Source: a virus
IMG/VR virus record: IMGVR_UViG_3300035698_023916
Coordinates: 1-28,404 of that record
Length of the DNA: 28,404 bases
Strand: one strand, 5' to 3'
Position numbers and translations under genes: made by a program. Below are positions 7,625 to 16,438 of the stretch, piece by piece. The notes under the pieces were generated by a model. The model had not been told where the DNA came from. It saw nothing but the letters and a program-made list of their open reading frames with translations, and ran no database searches. How positions within the stretch are numbered: position 1 is the first letter of the stretch; each line of letters begins with the position of its first letter.

Positions 7625-8590
7625 TTATGTTATATTTACTTTACCTACTAAACCAGCCAATTCTATTCCAGCTACACCAAGAGTAACTGAACATGTTGCA
7701 TTCGATATTACAGCATCTGTTACACCTAAACTTACTTCACACGTAGCGTTTGACATATAAGCATCTACAGCCGTTAATTCTACTTTATTACCTGCTGCAT
7801 TTTCTGCTAATAATGTTGTTGTTCCATCACCATTTATATGATTACCCGCTGCATCTGTTATTTCAAAACCACTTGAAGTTAATTCTATTTTATTTTTATT
7901 TGCATCTTCAATTGCAATACCAGCAGAATCATGAGTTACTTTATTACCATTGCCATCTTCGGTATATATACCATCATCATTTATTTTTATAATATTTTTA
8001 CCTGCATGAATATTAAATACTTTATCAATTTTTATCCATGCATTATCAAACTTTAAATGTAAATTGCCATCCTTAGATAATGCTACTTGCCAAATATCAG
8101 ATATAAATATTACCTGTTTATTCTTTTCATCAGCTTCAAAATACATTGTAGGATCACTTGAAATATCTCCAAAATTTCTACCAGTTACTTGATTGTATTC
8201 AGCAGAATATTCTATAGACTCTTCATCTATATCTGCATCTTTAGCATCAGAAATAGTTTGATAATATGATGGATCATCATCAGCTTTTGCCTGAACAGGA
8301 TAATTATCTTTCCAATTACACCTATCAATTATTACCGGATAATGTGCATCACCATTTTCAAAAAATACCCACACCCATTCCTCTGCATAAATCGGTTGAA
8401 AATTCCTAGCAACTGAAAAATTTGATGTGGCTTTAGGTAAAAAATCATCTGTTATATCTGCCATCATAGGATACGCTCTTATTGTATATATCCCATTTTG
8501 TAAATCCTCATCTATTCCATTAGCTATTATTTGTGCTCGATATACACCCAAAAACTTATGATTATCAAATTTTTCTTCAAATATATTCAT
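7625..8590 (-). CDS. Central baseplate spike, T4 gp5 / P2 gpV-like (no lysozyme domain)
   Basis: 321 residues. Residues about 13-90 look like the gp5-type OB fold: 'GVYRAQIIANG', a basic strand, and 'EEWVWVFFENGDAHYPVIID', matching the family's 'G..V.v.f..GD...PvViG'. From about 165 the chain is beta-helical, with short pseudo-repeats of the form GNKxExxxxGxxIxDA (about 213-270), and it ends in two 16-residue repeats beginning SNATC (280-295 and 296-311). Together this is a trimeric membrane-piercing spike. There is no lysozyme domain between OB fold and helix, unlike T4 gp5. It follows the hub gene and precedes tip candidates, the usual order. Confidence 0.75.
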   Translation of the reverse strand: MNIFEEKFDNHKFLGVYRAQIIANGIDEDLQNGIYTIRAYPMMADITDDFLPKATSNFSVARNFQPIYAEEWVWVFFENGDAHYPVIIDRCNWKDNYPVQAKADDDPSYYQTISDAKDADIDEESIEYSAEYNQVTGRNFGDISSDPTMYFEADEKNKQVIFISDIWQVALSKDGNLHLKFDNAWIKIDKVFNIHAGKNIIKINDDGIYTEDGNGNKVTHDSAGIAIEDANKNKIELTSSGFEITDAAGNHINGDGTTTLLAENAAGNKVELTAVDAYMSNATCEVSLGVTDAVISNATCSVTLGVAGIELAGLVGKVNIT

Positions 8591-8599
8591 TGTATTTTC

Positions 8600-9763
8600 C
8601 TATTCATAATCTGAACTTTTGATTTCATTATAAAATGGTAAACCTAATCTCAAATTAGTTATATATGCCTCTCTGTCAAATATATGATTAGCACTATAAA
8701 TAATCCATTTCCCAGAATAAAATTCATTTCTGGATATTTCTTTTGAACTCTCAAATAAAGCTTCAACTACAATACCTGGGGTATAACCCCAATTTCCAAA
8801 TATATCGAAAATTGCATATATATTAAAAACATTTTTTCTAAATACAGAATTTTGTAATGGTGCTTGACTATATAATTCATCCCAATATAAATCTTCACCA
8901 ATTGGTGCTGTCTGCATTAATATACTTACTTTTTCTTCATTGTCCGCTTCCATATATTTTGTATTAATACCAGCAGAATCATTTAATGAAAATTTAGAAT
9001 CTGTTATTTTATAATAATAACTTTTCATTTCTCCATTATCCCAATCCCAATAATATGTTTTACCCGAAAATCCACCATCCAATTGATAAGAAATTATTTT
9101 ATCTTCAAATCTCAAATTTTTTATAAAAGCTTCGGAAATTGTTTCAAAATTTTTTCCAGTATCACTTTTTATTTTAAAAAATGACTTGAAATTATGTTTG
9201 TTTTCTTTATTAAAAAAATTCATATAACCAGATTTATTTGACTCTGTAGCAAACTGTGATAAATATTTTATAAAACCAAAACCACTTCTATTCAATTGCA
9301 TGAATTTTCTACTAGCAGGGGATGGTGAATCATTATTTTCATTAGATTCTAATTTGGATTTCCCTGAATTAACATTTGACTCACTCAATATATCACTTAT
9401 TGTTTTATCAATTTTATTTTCAAAACCTTTTGTTATTTTATCTTTTGATAAATATAAAAACCATTTTGGTATCAATGTTATTATATAATCTTCACCCTCT
9501 ACTCGTGTCTGAAAAACTAAAAATATTAATTCTTTTTCAATATCATCGTTAGCTATTTTGATTTTAATAGTAATTTCTTCACCTGAAATAATTGGATATT
9601 CTTTGAATATACCAAAATCATTCCGCATACGAAGTTCACCTATATAAATATAATTATGCATCTCTTCATATATAGTAAAACTTTTATATACCTTATCAAT
9701 TTCTGTGAATTCTTTATTGTCTCTCATATACATACTTAATTCAAACTGACTATTTGTTATCAT
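8600..9763 (-). CDS. Baseplate hub protein, T4 gp27 / P2 gpD-like
   Basis: 387 residues. The C-terminal third carries the clearest sign: residues about 325-378, 'GNWGYTPGIVVEALFESSKE' followed by 'YSGKWIIYSANHIFD' and 'AYITNLRLGL', match the hub family's 'G...l.pG..v.v......  .G.w.V..v.H.......y...l.l'. The N-terminal half contains paired beta segments with a Lys/Ser-rich linker at about 130-155. Hub trimers connect the tube to the spike, and the spike gene follows at once. The start overlaps the stop of the upstream gene by ATGA, implying translational coupling; its own RBS is weak. Confidence 0.7.
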   Translation of the reverse strand: MITNSQFELSMYMRDNKEFTEIDKVYKSFTIYEEMHNYIYIGELRMRNDFGIFKEYPIISGEEITIKIKIANDDIEKELIFLVFQTRVEGEDYIITLIPKWFLYLSKDKITKGFENKIDKTISDILSESNVNSGKSKLESNENNDSPSPASRKFMQLNRSGFGFIKYLSQFATESNKSGYMNFFNKENKHNFKSFFKIKSDTGKNFETISEAFIKNLRFEDKIISYQLDGGFSGKTYYWDWDNGEMKSYYYKITDSKFSLNDSAGINTKYMEADNEEKVSILMQTAPIGEDLYWDELYSQAPLQNSVFRKNVFNIYAIFDIFGNWGYTPGIVVEALFESSKEISRNEFYSGKWIIYSANHIFDREAYITNLRLGLPFYNEIKSSDYE

Positions 9764-10071
9764 TTTATATTTCTCTCTATTTTTAAAGCATCATATATTT
9801 TAAAAATTGAAGTTCTTTTTATTAATTTTATCGTTTGACCAGAATCTAATTCAGACCAATCTGTAATTCTATTTATCCACAGAATTATAAAAGATAAATT
9901 CCTATCACCAAGATAAACTAATGCAATTTTATCAGCACGAAATTTATAATTATCACTTATTATATATTCTGTAAAATCATCATCGGTCAATTTATCTAAA
10001 ATATCTAAATTATACATAGAAATGGTTTTATCTCTGCCAGATAAATAATATTTTGTTTGATTAACTGCCAT
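9760..10071 (-). CDS. LysM-like baseplate protein, T4 gp53-like
   Basis: 103 residues. 'FRADKIALVYLGDRNLSFII' followed by 'LWINRITDWSELDSGQTIKL' fits the LysM-like pattern of phage baseplate proteins (gp53 type): 'D.IA...yGd..lw..I...N.i.d...l..G..i.i'. In T4, gp53 joins neighbouring wedges; related LysM proteins sit near the hub in other contractile systems. The gene lies between the tube-junction candidate and the hub, which suits either role. RBS AGGAG. Its TGA overlaps the next start. Confidence 0.6.
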   Translation of the reverse strand: MAVNQTKYYLSGRDKTISMYNLDILDKLTDDDFTEYIISDNYKFRADKIALVYLGDRNLSFIILWINRITDWSELDSGQTIKLIKRTSIFKIYDALKIERNIK

Positions 10072-10088
10072 AACTCTTTACTCCTATA

Positions 10089-10973
10089 TTATTTATTTTT
10101 GTTTTTTATTTTTTCTATATAATCTTTAGCTTTTCCTGAAAGAGTTCCTATTGTACTATTAACACTATCAGCTATACTTAGAAAAAATTCTTCTAAATTA
10201 AGCGGTTTAGCTTCACCTACATCTTGTCTATTGTTTTTAAATTCATCTATTGTTAAATTAGTCCAAACATCCTGAAATAATACTTTCACAGATACACTTG
10301 CTGATAAAGGTACTCCTATTGATTGACCAGAACTTTTTAATTTCTGAACATTAAGAATATCCCAATCTACTTCAACATCCTGAATAACTACATTTTTTAA
10401 TTTTAACCAATTTCCTATTCCTATTTCACTAACAAACCAACTTATTTTGCCATTAAAAGGTCCATCTTTACCTGTATAAATAAAATTAATACCAGGAGGA
10501 CTTAAAAAATTACTTCCAATTTGTTCAAAAACATTAGGATTATCTTTATCTGATTCAACTGGTAATACACATTTTTGTAACATTCTTATTGGCAATTCAA
10601 CATCATTCACCGCATTGTTCTCTGCTTGAAAAAACATATTCAATGTAATCGTTGATGGTTTGGTAGAATTCCAAATTTGTCTATACATACTTTTTGTTTG
10701 TAATGATCCTACACCTGCTAATGTCAACAATTTTGATATATTAGCAGCAGCACCACTTGAACCCATTGTGAATATTTGAGACCAATCTGAATTAATAGTT
10801 TCTTTATATGAATTATCTTTTATCCAAGCTTTAAATTTGCCCCTTGGAAGTTCGGGTATAAAAATAGAATCATTATTTTGCCATTTTTTTATAGTGAATT
10901 TATATGTATGATAATCATTAGTTTGAACACCTTTTGTCCGATTTACATCTTTTAATATTGTTATTGTAGACAT
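10089..10973 (-). CDS. Baseplate protein, candidate tube-junction (gp48/gp54-type)
   Basis: 294 residues. Two segments stand out: 'TITLNMFFQAENNAVNDVEL' with 'PIRMLQKCVLP' (about 109-137), and 'VVIQDVEVDWDILNV' with 'GVPLSASVSVKVLFQDVW' (about 195-238). A sequence of 'sets of strands, then a P-x-L-x-x-x-x-V-P, then x-a-x-V-x-v-x-f' is common in baseplate and tube-initiation proteins placed right after the tape measure. Position directly after the tape measure agrees with T4 (29-48-54). I cannot tell gp48 from gp54 or from another inner baseplate protein. The C-terminal tail is Lys-rich. RBS AAAGGAGA. Confidence 0.45.
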   Translation of the reverse strand: MSTITILKDVNRTKGVQTNDYHTYKFTIKKWQNNDSIFIPELPRGKFKAWIKDNSYKETINSDWSQIFTMGSSGAAANISKLLTLAGVGSLQTKSMYRQIWNSTKPSTITLNMFFQAENNAVNDVELPIRMLQKCVLPVESDKDNPNVFEQIGSNFLSPPGINFIYTGKDGPFNGKISWFVSEIGIGNWLKLKNVVIQDVEVDWDILNVQKLKSSGQSIGVPLSASVSVKVLFQDVWTNLTIDEFKNNRQDVGEAKPLNLEEFFLSIADSVNSTIGTLSGKAKDYIEKIKNKNK

Positions 10974-10984
10974 AAAAATCTCCT

Positions 10985-13285
10985 TTATTGAACTTGAATA
11001 AAATATGGTAATAATCCACTAGCATCATTTGAATATCTCGGTACTACTGCTGTTACTTTTATATCACCTGTTGAAGCTTCTTTTTCTTTGGCAACTTTTA
11101 ACGCTTGATTAAATAATTTATCATATTGTTCTTTAAAACTTTCTATCATTGCATTTTTGTCTTTATCAGATAAATCACTTGTCTCTTTAAAAATTTTAAT
11201 AAATTTATTAAAATCACTATGTAAGGCTTTTTCATCTGCTGTATTTTCTGTCTTTATTGTACTCATCATTTTGTCTATAGTAAATTCAGGAGTTTCAAAC
11301 ATTTTCATAAATGTTTTATCTGTATTCTTCGCTAAATCTTTAAACACTTTTAATTCATTTTTAAACACTTTTAATTCATCTTGTTTCTCTTTAAGATCTA
11401 TATTCTCTTCTTCTGTTCTATCTTTTGTTTTTTTTAATATTTTAATTTCACTCTTTAATGTTTTAATTTCAATTTCTTTTTTTTCCGCTAATTCTTTTTG
11501 ACCTTCACCTAATATTCTTTTTTTACCAAACTTTTCTTCTATAAAATTAGACATTTGATTAGCTAATAAACCACCCAAAGGACCTGTTAATAAAGTAGCA
11601 GTTACTGTAGCAATTTTAGTTATATTACCTTTCTCTCCAACCGTTGACAATTCTGTACCTTTTACAATTTTATCAAGTTTTTTATCTGTTACTTTATTCT
11701 TTTTTCTATCTTCTTTACTAACTTTTAATCCCTGCTCTTTAAAAAGTCTTTGACCAAATATTTCTACATTTTGTAATTTATCCATTGCACTTTGAAATTT
11801 ATCTCCTAACCATTCAAATTTAGGTTCTAAAACTTTCCAAAGCCATTGACCAAAAGTCATTAATGTACCCAATAAAGCACCATATTTTGCACCTTCCGAT
11901 CCTGCAATACCACCTAAAGCAGCAAATTTGGCTATTTGTTTTAATCCATGTACCGCAAATTTTCCTAATGCACCTTCTTCTTTAACAAGTTTTCCTGTTT
12001 CTTCATCTCTTATAAGCTTTTTTGTTTTTTTATCTCTTTTATATAATTCCGGTGCTTCACCTGTAAGACCTTGAAGTAAACCAGACGGATCACCTTTACG
12101 AAGTTTATCAATACCCCGTTCACCCTCTTCCCCTTTATATAAATCTGACATAAACATCATCATTCCGGCAGCACCAGCAGCAACTTTTAAACCAGTTTTT
12201 ATTTTTTCTTTGGTGGTTGTTTCTTTTTCTTCTTCATCTTTTGGTTTACCCTTAAACGTTTTAATCAATTCTTTATGTCGAGTTTTTTCAACTTTATCAT
12301 CTTTTTTACCAAGTATTTTTTCAAATCTGGATTCTTTCTTATCTTTAACTTTTTCTTTTGCTTTAGATACTTTTTTATCACTTCCTATTTCTTTATTCTC
12401 AATAATCATTTGTTCATATATTTTTTGAGTATATTCATCTTTTGTTGGCAATTCCTGCCCTTTTTCTTTTTCTAATCCCCTAACTAAAGGTTTACTTTTC
12501 TCGATTTTATTAATTTTTTTGTCTTTTATGTCTAATACTAATGATTTAATACCTGTATCAATTTTTTCTTTTTTTTCTAATTTCAAAGGTTTAACATTAG
12601 TTTTAACTTTTTCTTTTTTTTCTAATTTTAAAGGCTTAACACTTGTATTTTTAATTTCACTAAAAGGAACTTTACCTTCCTTAAATTGTTTTCGCCTTGC
12701 TTTTTCTCGAAGATTTTCATCTTCTTTTGTTTTTTGAATCTTTAATTCTTTTTTCTTTTCATTTTCTTCTTTATTTCCAAATATTTTATCTTTTGTTTTA
12801 CCAAATAATTTTTTAACACCACCACCAATATCTATTCCAAATTTTTTTAACGTATCATCCAATAAACCAACAGTTTGTCCTATTGGTCCCATCGATTTTA
12901 ATATATTTGTAGTAGTTCCAACTGTTTTTTCTGTTACTTCATCAAATTTTTCACCAAGTACTTCACCTGTTTCTTGTGCAAAATCACCCAACTTTCTGCC
13001 TAACATATTAGGTTGTTGTTTAGAAAACTTTTTTATATCTTTTAAATTACCAAGGGGACTATACTTTTGTTCCATTTGCCCCTTAACACGATGAAACATT
13101 TTAGATTTACGAAGCTTTTGAACATTATATAATTCATCAACTTTTTTTCTTTTTTCTTCTGATATAGTTTGAGCATTATTTATATTTACATCGCCCTGAA
13201 TACGGACCGGTTTTTTTGATTTGATTATATTTTTAAAAGCATTATTTATATTCTTTTCTGCTTCTTTTGCTGACCTATTAGCCAT
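10985..13285 (-). CDS. Tail tape measure protein
   Basis: 766 residues, very rich in Lys and Glu, with long helical and coiled-coil stretches (about 170-360 and 595-655). Hydrophobic segments at about 364-379, 450-485 and 556-577 are typical of tape measure proteins that insert into the host membrane. A near-tandem 15-residue unit, VKPLKLEKKEKxxT, occurs at 216-229 and 231-244. The gene follows the tail assembly chaperone and precedes baseplate genes, the canonical place. By the usual rule of about 0.15 nm per residue the tail would be near 115 nm. The ATG has AAGGTGAG upstream. Confidence 0.75.
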   Translation of the reverse strand: MANRSAKEAEKNINNAFKNIIKSKKPVRIQGDVNINNAQTISEEKRKKVDELYNVQKLRKSKMFHRVKGQMEQKYSPLGNLKDIKKFSKQQPNMLGRKLGDFAQETGEVLGEKFDEVTEKTVGTTTNILKSMGPIGQTVGLLDDTLKKFGIDIGGGVKKLFGKTKDKIFGNKEENEKKKELKIQKTKEDENLREKARRKQFKEGKVPFSEIKNTSVKPLKLEKKEKVKTNVKPLKLEKKEKIDTGIKSLVLDIKDKKINKIEKSKPLVRGLEKEKGQELPTKDEYTQKIYEQMIIENKEIGSDKKVSKAKEKVKDKKESRFEKILGKKDDKVEKTRHKELIKTFKGKPKDEEEKETTTKEKIKTGLKVAAGAAGMMMFMSDLYKGEEGERGIDKLRKGDPSGLLQGLTGEAPELYKRDKKTKKLIRDEETGKLVKEEGALGKFAVHGLKQIAKFAALGGIAGSEGAKYGALLGTLMTFGQWLWKVLEPKFEWLGDKFQSAMDKLQNVEIFGQRLFKEQGLKVSKEDRKKNKVTDKKLDKIVKGTELSTVGEKGNITKIATVTATLLTGPLGGLLANQMSNFIEEKFGKKRILGEGQKELAEKKEIEIKTLKSEIKILKKTKDRTEEENIDLKEKQDELKVFKNELKVFKDLAKNTDKTFMKMFETPEFTIDKMMSTIKTENTADEKALHSDFNKFIKIFKETSDLSDKDKNAMIESFKEQYDKLFNQALKVAKEKEASTGDIKVTAVVPRYSNDASGLLPYFIQVQ

Positions 13286-13299
13286 AAGCTCACCTTGCC

Positions 13300-13479
13300 T
13301 TACATCATTATTTTATTTGGATTTGCTCGTCTTTTTGCATCTTTATTATCTTTCTCTATATAATATTTAAATTCAAACCAATCCATCGTCTCAACATCTC
13401 TCTTTGTAAAACCATTATTCTGGGCAATTGACGATATACAATCAAATATCCACATTATATTTAAGTTGTTATCTATTGA
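13300..13479 (-). CDS. -1 frame extension of the tail assembly chaperone
   Basis: This stretch lies between the zero-frame stop of the chaperone and the tape measure gene. In the -1 frame relative to the chaperone it is open from the T9 run (13479-13487) to TAA at 13302-13300 and reads SIDNNLNIMWIFDCISSI, then AQNNGFTKRDVETMDWFEF and KYYIEKDNKDAKRRANPNK. The 'GFT..DV..M.W.E..YY' pattern looks like real chaperone C-terminus. A separate start at the internal ATG (13455, 51 residues) is possible, but the 20 bases before it have no Shine-Dalgarno match. The slip would give a fusion of about 406 residues. Seen: frame, run, lack of RBS. Inferred: programmed frameshift. Confidence 0.6.
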   Translation of the reverse strand, partial: SIDNNLNIMWIFDCISSIAQNNGFTKRDVETMDWFEFKYYIEKDNKDAKRRANPNKIMM

Positions 13480-14519
13480 AAAAAAAACATTGGAGATATT
13501 GGATATTGTTCGAGTTCGCTAAATCCACAATTATAACAAGTAAATGTTAATTTATTACTAAATCCATGATATATTTTATCAATATATATACTCATTTTTT
13601 TTATTGTTGATAACGATAAACCCCTAACAAATTTTAAAAAATTTTCTCTATGCTTATCTTCAACAATTATATAATAATCAAAAAATTCTTTTAAATGTAG
13701 TATAAAATCTAAATCAAAAAAAGTTTGTAAATTATCACCTACTATCTGTAAAAAATATTTCTTTTTTAAAAGATCCTCAACCTTATCCATATTATCAATA
13801 GCTTCAATCTCTAATTTTTCTAATTGTTTATTCATCTTCATCAGAATATTTGTATTCTCACTTTGTTGATTCATCTCAACTTGTGCCTTATCAATTTCTA
13901 CTTTACTTAAATCTTTAGCTTTTTCTTTTAAATTTTTATATAAATCTACATTTGATTTTTGCTTGAATTTTTCCAAATCTTTTCTTAATTTCTGAATTTC
14001 TGTTATATGTAATAACTTATCAACTTCTTTAAAAGCTTTCTTCCTATAATTTATAAAATATTCATCTTTTTTATCTATATCTTCTCGAAGAGGCATATGT
14101 AATTTTATTTCTAATCTATTATTACCATCCTCATCTATAACTATCTCTTCACCAATAGATTTTTTAAGTATATTTTCTTCTTGTTTTGAAACATAAAAAG
14201 TATTAGCCGATTTTTTTTTACAATCTGGACAAGTAAATGAAATTTGATATTCATCATCTCTACAATTAATTTGTTGAACATAAAATAATTTAAGCCTATC
14301 CGGTTGGGTTAATTTATCAGTAGTTTTTATATACTCTGTTTTCCCCCAATCAATTAAATCATCAAAAACTGCTGTAAAAGTATCTTCAAAAGCTTCTCTT
14401 GACTCATCTATTGATAACATTAATTGAGTCCAATGTTCTACTTTAGCCCATTTCATCCAAACAAATTCAGGGTAATTTTTTAGTTTACCATTTGTTAATA
14501 ATTTAATTTTTTGATACAT
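13473..14519 (-). CDS. Tail assembly chaperone / baseplate hub assembly, T4 gp26-like
   Basis: 348 residues in the zero frame. It resembles the T4 gp26 family: 'LTQPDRLKLFYVQQINCRDD' then 'YQISFTCPDCKK' (residues 70-102), matching 'DR...l..lR..s.G..y.....CP.C', and a second pair CYNC at 328-331 followed by 'PISPMFFF'. The four cysteines may form a zinc site. A coiled-coil insert spans about 175-245, making it longer than T4 gp26 (about 208). It ends MFFFQ-stop, where the three Phe codons form T9. Known phage tail chaperones upstream of the tape measure often shift -1 at such runs; here the -1 frame is open for 59 more codons. RBS AGGAGATACT. Confidence 0.75.
   Translation of the reverse strand: MYQKIKLLTNGKLKNYPEFVWMKWAKVEHWTQLMLSIDESREAFEDTFTAVFDDLIDWGKTEYIKTTDKLTQPDRLKLFYVQQINCRDDEYQISFTCPDCKKKSANTFYVSKQEENILKKSIGEEIVIDEDGNNRLEIKLHMPLREDIDKKDEYFINYRKKAFKEVDKLLHITEIQKLRKDLEKFKQKSNVDLYKNLKEKAKDLSKVEIDKAQVEMNQQSENTNILMKMNKQLEKLEIEAIDNMDKVEDLLKKKYFLQIVGDNLQTFFDLDFILHLKEFFDYYIIVEDKHRENFLKFVRGLSLSTIKKMSIYIDKIYHGFSNKLTFTCYNCGFSELEQYPISPMFFFQ
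13479..13487 (-). promoter_or_regulatory. T9 slippery run, candidate -1 frameshift site
   Basis: Nine Ts read TTT TTT TTT in the zero frame, then CAA TAG. The run contains a canonical T_TTT_TTT heptamer two codons before the stop. A slip of one base backwards enters the open -1 frame at TCA ATA GAT. Confidence 0.65.
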
Positions 14520-14537
14520 AGTATCTCCTTTTAATTT

Positions 14538-15167
14538 TTATATTGTTGTAAATGTTGTTACACTTGGTACAAAAGTTATATTCATCCCATTATTAACATC
14601 AAAAGTAATCGAAACAGGTTCTTGCATTCCTGCATCAGCATAATCATATCTTTGTTTAGTTATCGTCCTTGGAGAACAGCCAAAATAATTCCTTATCTCT
14701 TTAACAGCATCATTTCTATCATGTATTATAATTTTTAAATCTCTCTCATAAAGATTTCTAGGCAATTGTGTATTAGTACTAGTTTCAAACATTAATTTAC
14801 ACCAATTGTAATACATTTGTTTTGCTGTAGAATCAGTATCCGAATAAAAATCTATTACTAATGGATCAACATCATTAGAATTTAATACTGAAATTTTTGT
14901 CGAACCTATATTTTTTGCCTCAGCACTTATTTGAACTTCTGGCAATTCAACCGATTTCACTAAACCAGTTAATTTGAAAGCTTGAAAAGTACTTGCTATT
15001 ATTAAATCTGGTATCCTTTCAGTATCAAATGCACCACCTTTAGCGTTAGTTGCGGATATATTAATACTCGAATAAGCCCAACTTAAAGGAGTAAAATCAA
15101 TTTCAAATTTATATTTAGGCATTAAATCAAATCTGGACTTTTGGCTTAAAGGATCAATTCCTCTCAT
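14538..15167 (-). CDS. Tail tube protein paralogue (T4 gp19-like), third copy
   Basis: 209 residues. 'LVKSVELPEVQISAEAKNIG' (about 69-88), 'PLVIDFYSDTDSTAKQMYYN' with W, and 'YFGCSPRTITKQRYDYAD' followed by 'PVSITFDV' match the gp19 family: 'V..v.lP......  .g.....  l.l.f......  ..y..W......Y.gcfP..i.......  ...v.F'. This is the longest of three tube-like proteins in the cluster and the one nearest the chaperone and tape measure, so it may be the specialised form near the baseplate. It overlaps the previous stop by TAATG. Confidence 0.7.
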   Translation of the reverse strand: MRGIDPLSQKSRFDLMPKYKFEIDFTPLSWAYSSINISATNAKGGAFDTERIPDLIIASTFQAFKLTGLVKSVELPEVQISAEAKNIGSTKISVLNSNDVDPLVIDFYSDTDSTAKQMYYNWCKLMFETSTNTQLPRNLYERDLKIIIHDRNDAVKEIRNYFGCSPRTITKQRYDYADAGMQEPVSITFDVNNGMNITFVPSVTTFTTI

Positions 15168-15718
15168 TATATACTCTCCCCTACTAATCTTATTTGATCA
15201 AACGCAAAAACAGTATCAAAAGTTATATATCCCTCAACATTATCCATAGCCAACCCTTCAATTCCCATTTTCTTTTTAGGATATATCCCTTCAATAATAA
15301 ATATATGATTAGTTGGTTTTTTATCTAAATTTAAAAGAGTAACAGTAGCATCTGTTTTTAATGCCATCAAAGGAAAATTATCTATATTATTGAACCATTG
15401 CGATAATTGCAACAGTTGCCAACCACCTTCCGGTAACATGATAGTAACTGACCATTCATGAGATGCCCATACAGCACCATTTGGAACTGTATATGCTCCA
15501 TAGCGAGTATATACTATTGTTGAATCTCTATTTTTCGGTGGGATAGATGTATTCTTTATTAGGAATGACATTGAAACACCCTCACCAACAGTTGGCAAAT
15601 ATGGTATCATAACATTAAACATAAAGTTTTTTGTTATCATCCCATGAGCTTTTAAACCATTAACAGATGTTAAATAAACAAGCAAAGAATTTATATCAGT
15701 TATATTTGAATTAGCCAT
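15167..15718 (-). CDS. Tail tube protein paralogue (T4 gp19-like), second copy
   Basis: 183 residues. 'SMSFLIKNTSIPPKN' , 'SHEWSVTIMLPEGGWQLLQL' with 'SQWFNNID', and 'FIIEGIYPKKKMGIEGLAMD' then 'YITFDTVFAFDQIR' follow the gp19 tube pattern, including the 'G.yP.....  gl......  i.f...f.fD.i' ending shared with the copy at 16510-17028. It is translationally coupled to both neighbours by TAATG overlaps. Tube subunits form hexameric rings around the tape measure. Which of the paralogues is the major tube protein cannot be told from sequence. Confidence 0.7.
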   Translation of the reverse strand: MANSNITDINSLLVYLTSVNGLKAHGMITKNFMFNVMIPYLPTVGEGVSMSFLIKNTSIPPKNRDSTIVYTRYGAYTVPNGAVWASHEWSVTIMLPEGGWQLLQLSQWFNNIDNFPLMALKTDATVTLLNLDKKPTNHIFIIEGIYPKKKMGIEGLAMDNVEGYITFDTVFAFDQIRLVGESI

Positions 15719-16380
15719 TAAATTGAAATCTCCTTTGTATATTGAAGATTTGTTTCACCTGTTGTTTCATTCTCATCATAAATACTAAAAATAATAGTAT
15801 CATATAAATAATTATCTATTACATCAAAAATTAATACTTCACATAATATTGTATATGAATATCTATAATATCTACCGTGATCAAACATTCCTGTTAAATC
15901 AGAATTATCAGTTATATCTTCAAAAATTGTTTGTACTGTATATTTACAAGAATTACCATTAGCATCTACTCCCAAATCTAAACCAACTTCTTGAAAATCA
16001 AACTCTAACAATGCATCTTTTTGAAACTTATACCAATCTATATTTGATAAATTCATATATTTCATTTTATCTGCAAAAAAATCTATTTGATAACGAAGAG
16101 TACAATTAAGGTAATTTATTGATTTTTCATTACTTACTATATAATCTCTACGATAATTAGGAATTGACGTTACCCCTTCTTGTCTATCCGCAACACCTAA
16201 CCTAAAAACATTATAAAGAGGAAAAATTTTCTCACCTAAATTGTCTTTAGCTTTAGTAAAAACAGTTTCTATATCTGTAGGGTAATATTGCCAATTTGTA
16301 TTATCAACACTTAGAAATTTTTTCTGTAATTCTTCAGTAATCTTTATATCATATAAATCTAAACAATTTGTTATAACCAT
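15718..16380 (-). CDS. Structural protein of unknown role between tube genes
   Basis: 220 residues from MVITNCLDLYD. I chose 16380 because AGGAGATTTTTTT stands before it; a longer reading to 16446 adds a Tyr/Ile-rich stretch from the untranslated leader. Visible features: 'SINYLNCTLRYQIDFFADKM' and 'FQKDALLEFDFQEVG', then 'ITDNSDLTGMFDHGRYYRYS' with a Tyr/Ile-rich C-terminus. The 'Y.iD...........  .l.f.f' and 'nSDl......GR.yR' features appear in virion proteins near sheath and tube genes of large phages, and a tail terminator or sheath-end role is one possibility. I do not recognise a firm family. It has its own upstream motif copy and a terminator before it. Confidence 0.5.
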   Translation of the reverse strand: MVITNCLDLYDIKITEELQKKFLSVDNTNWQYYPTDIETVFTKAKDNLGEKIFPLYNVFRLGVADRQEGVTSIPNYRRDYIVSNEKSINYLNCTLRYQIDFFADKMKYMNLSNIDWYKFQKDALLEFDFQEVGLDLGVDANGNSCKYTVQTIFEDITDNSDLTGMFDHGRYYRYSYTILCEVLIFDVIDNYLYDTIIFSIYDENETTGETNLQYTKEISI

Positions 16381-16401
16381 AAAAAAATCTCCTGTTATAT
16401 A

Positions 16402-16412
16402 ATAAATATAAA
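16402..16412 (-). promoter_or_regulatory. TTTATATTTAT motif upstream of 15718-16380
   Basis: Exact 11-mer, 22 bases before the start codon and downstream of the terminator at 16439-16486. The order terminator, motif, RBS, gene suits a promoter that restarts transcription. Confidence 0.45.
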
Positions 16413-16438
16413 TATATTTTATACAACAAGAGATTTTG

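Noticed and set aside
11157-12737. Several plus-strand frames rich in Phe, Ser and Leu, which could look like membrane proteins
   Set aside because: They are antisense to the Lys/Glu-rich tape measure gene, which produces such frames by composition.
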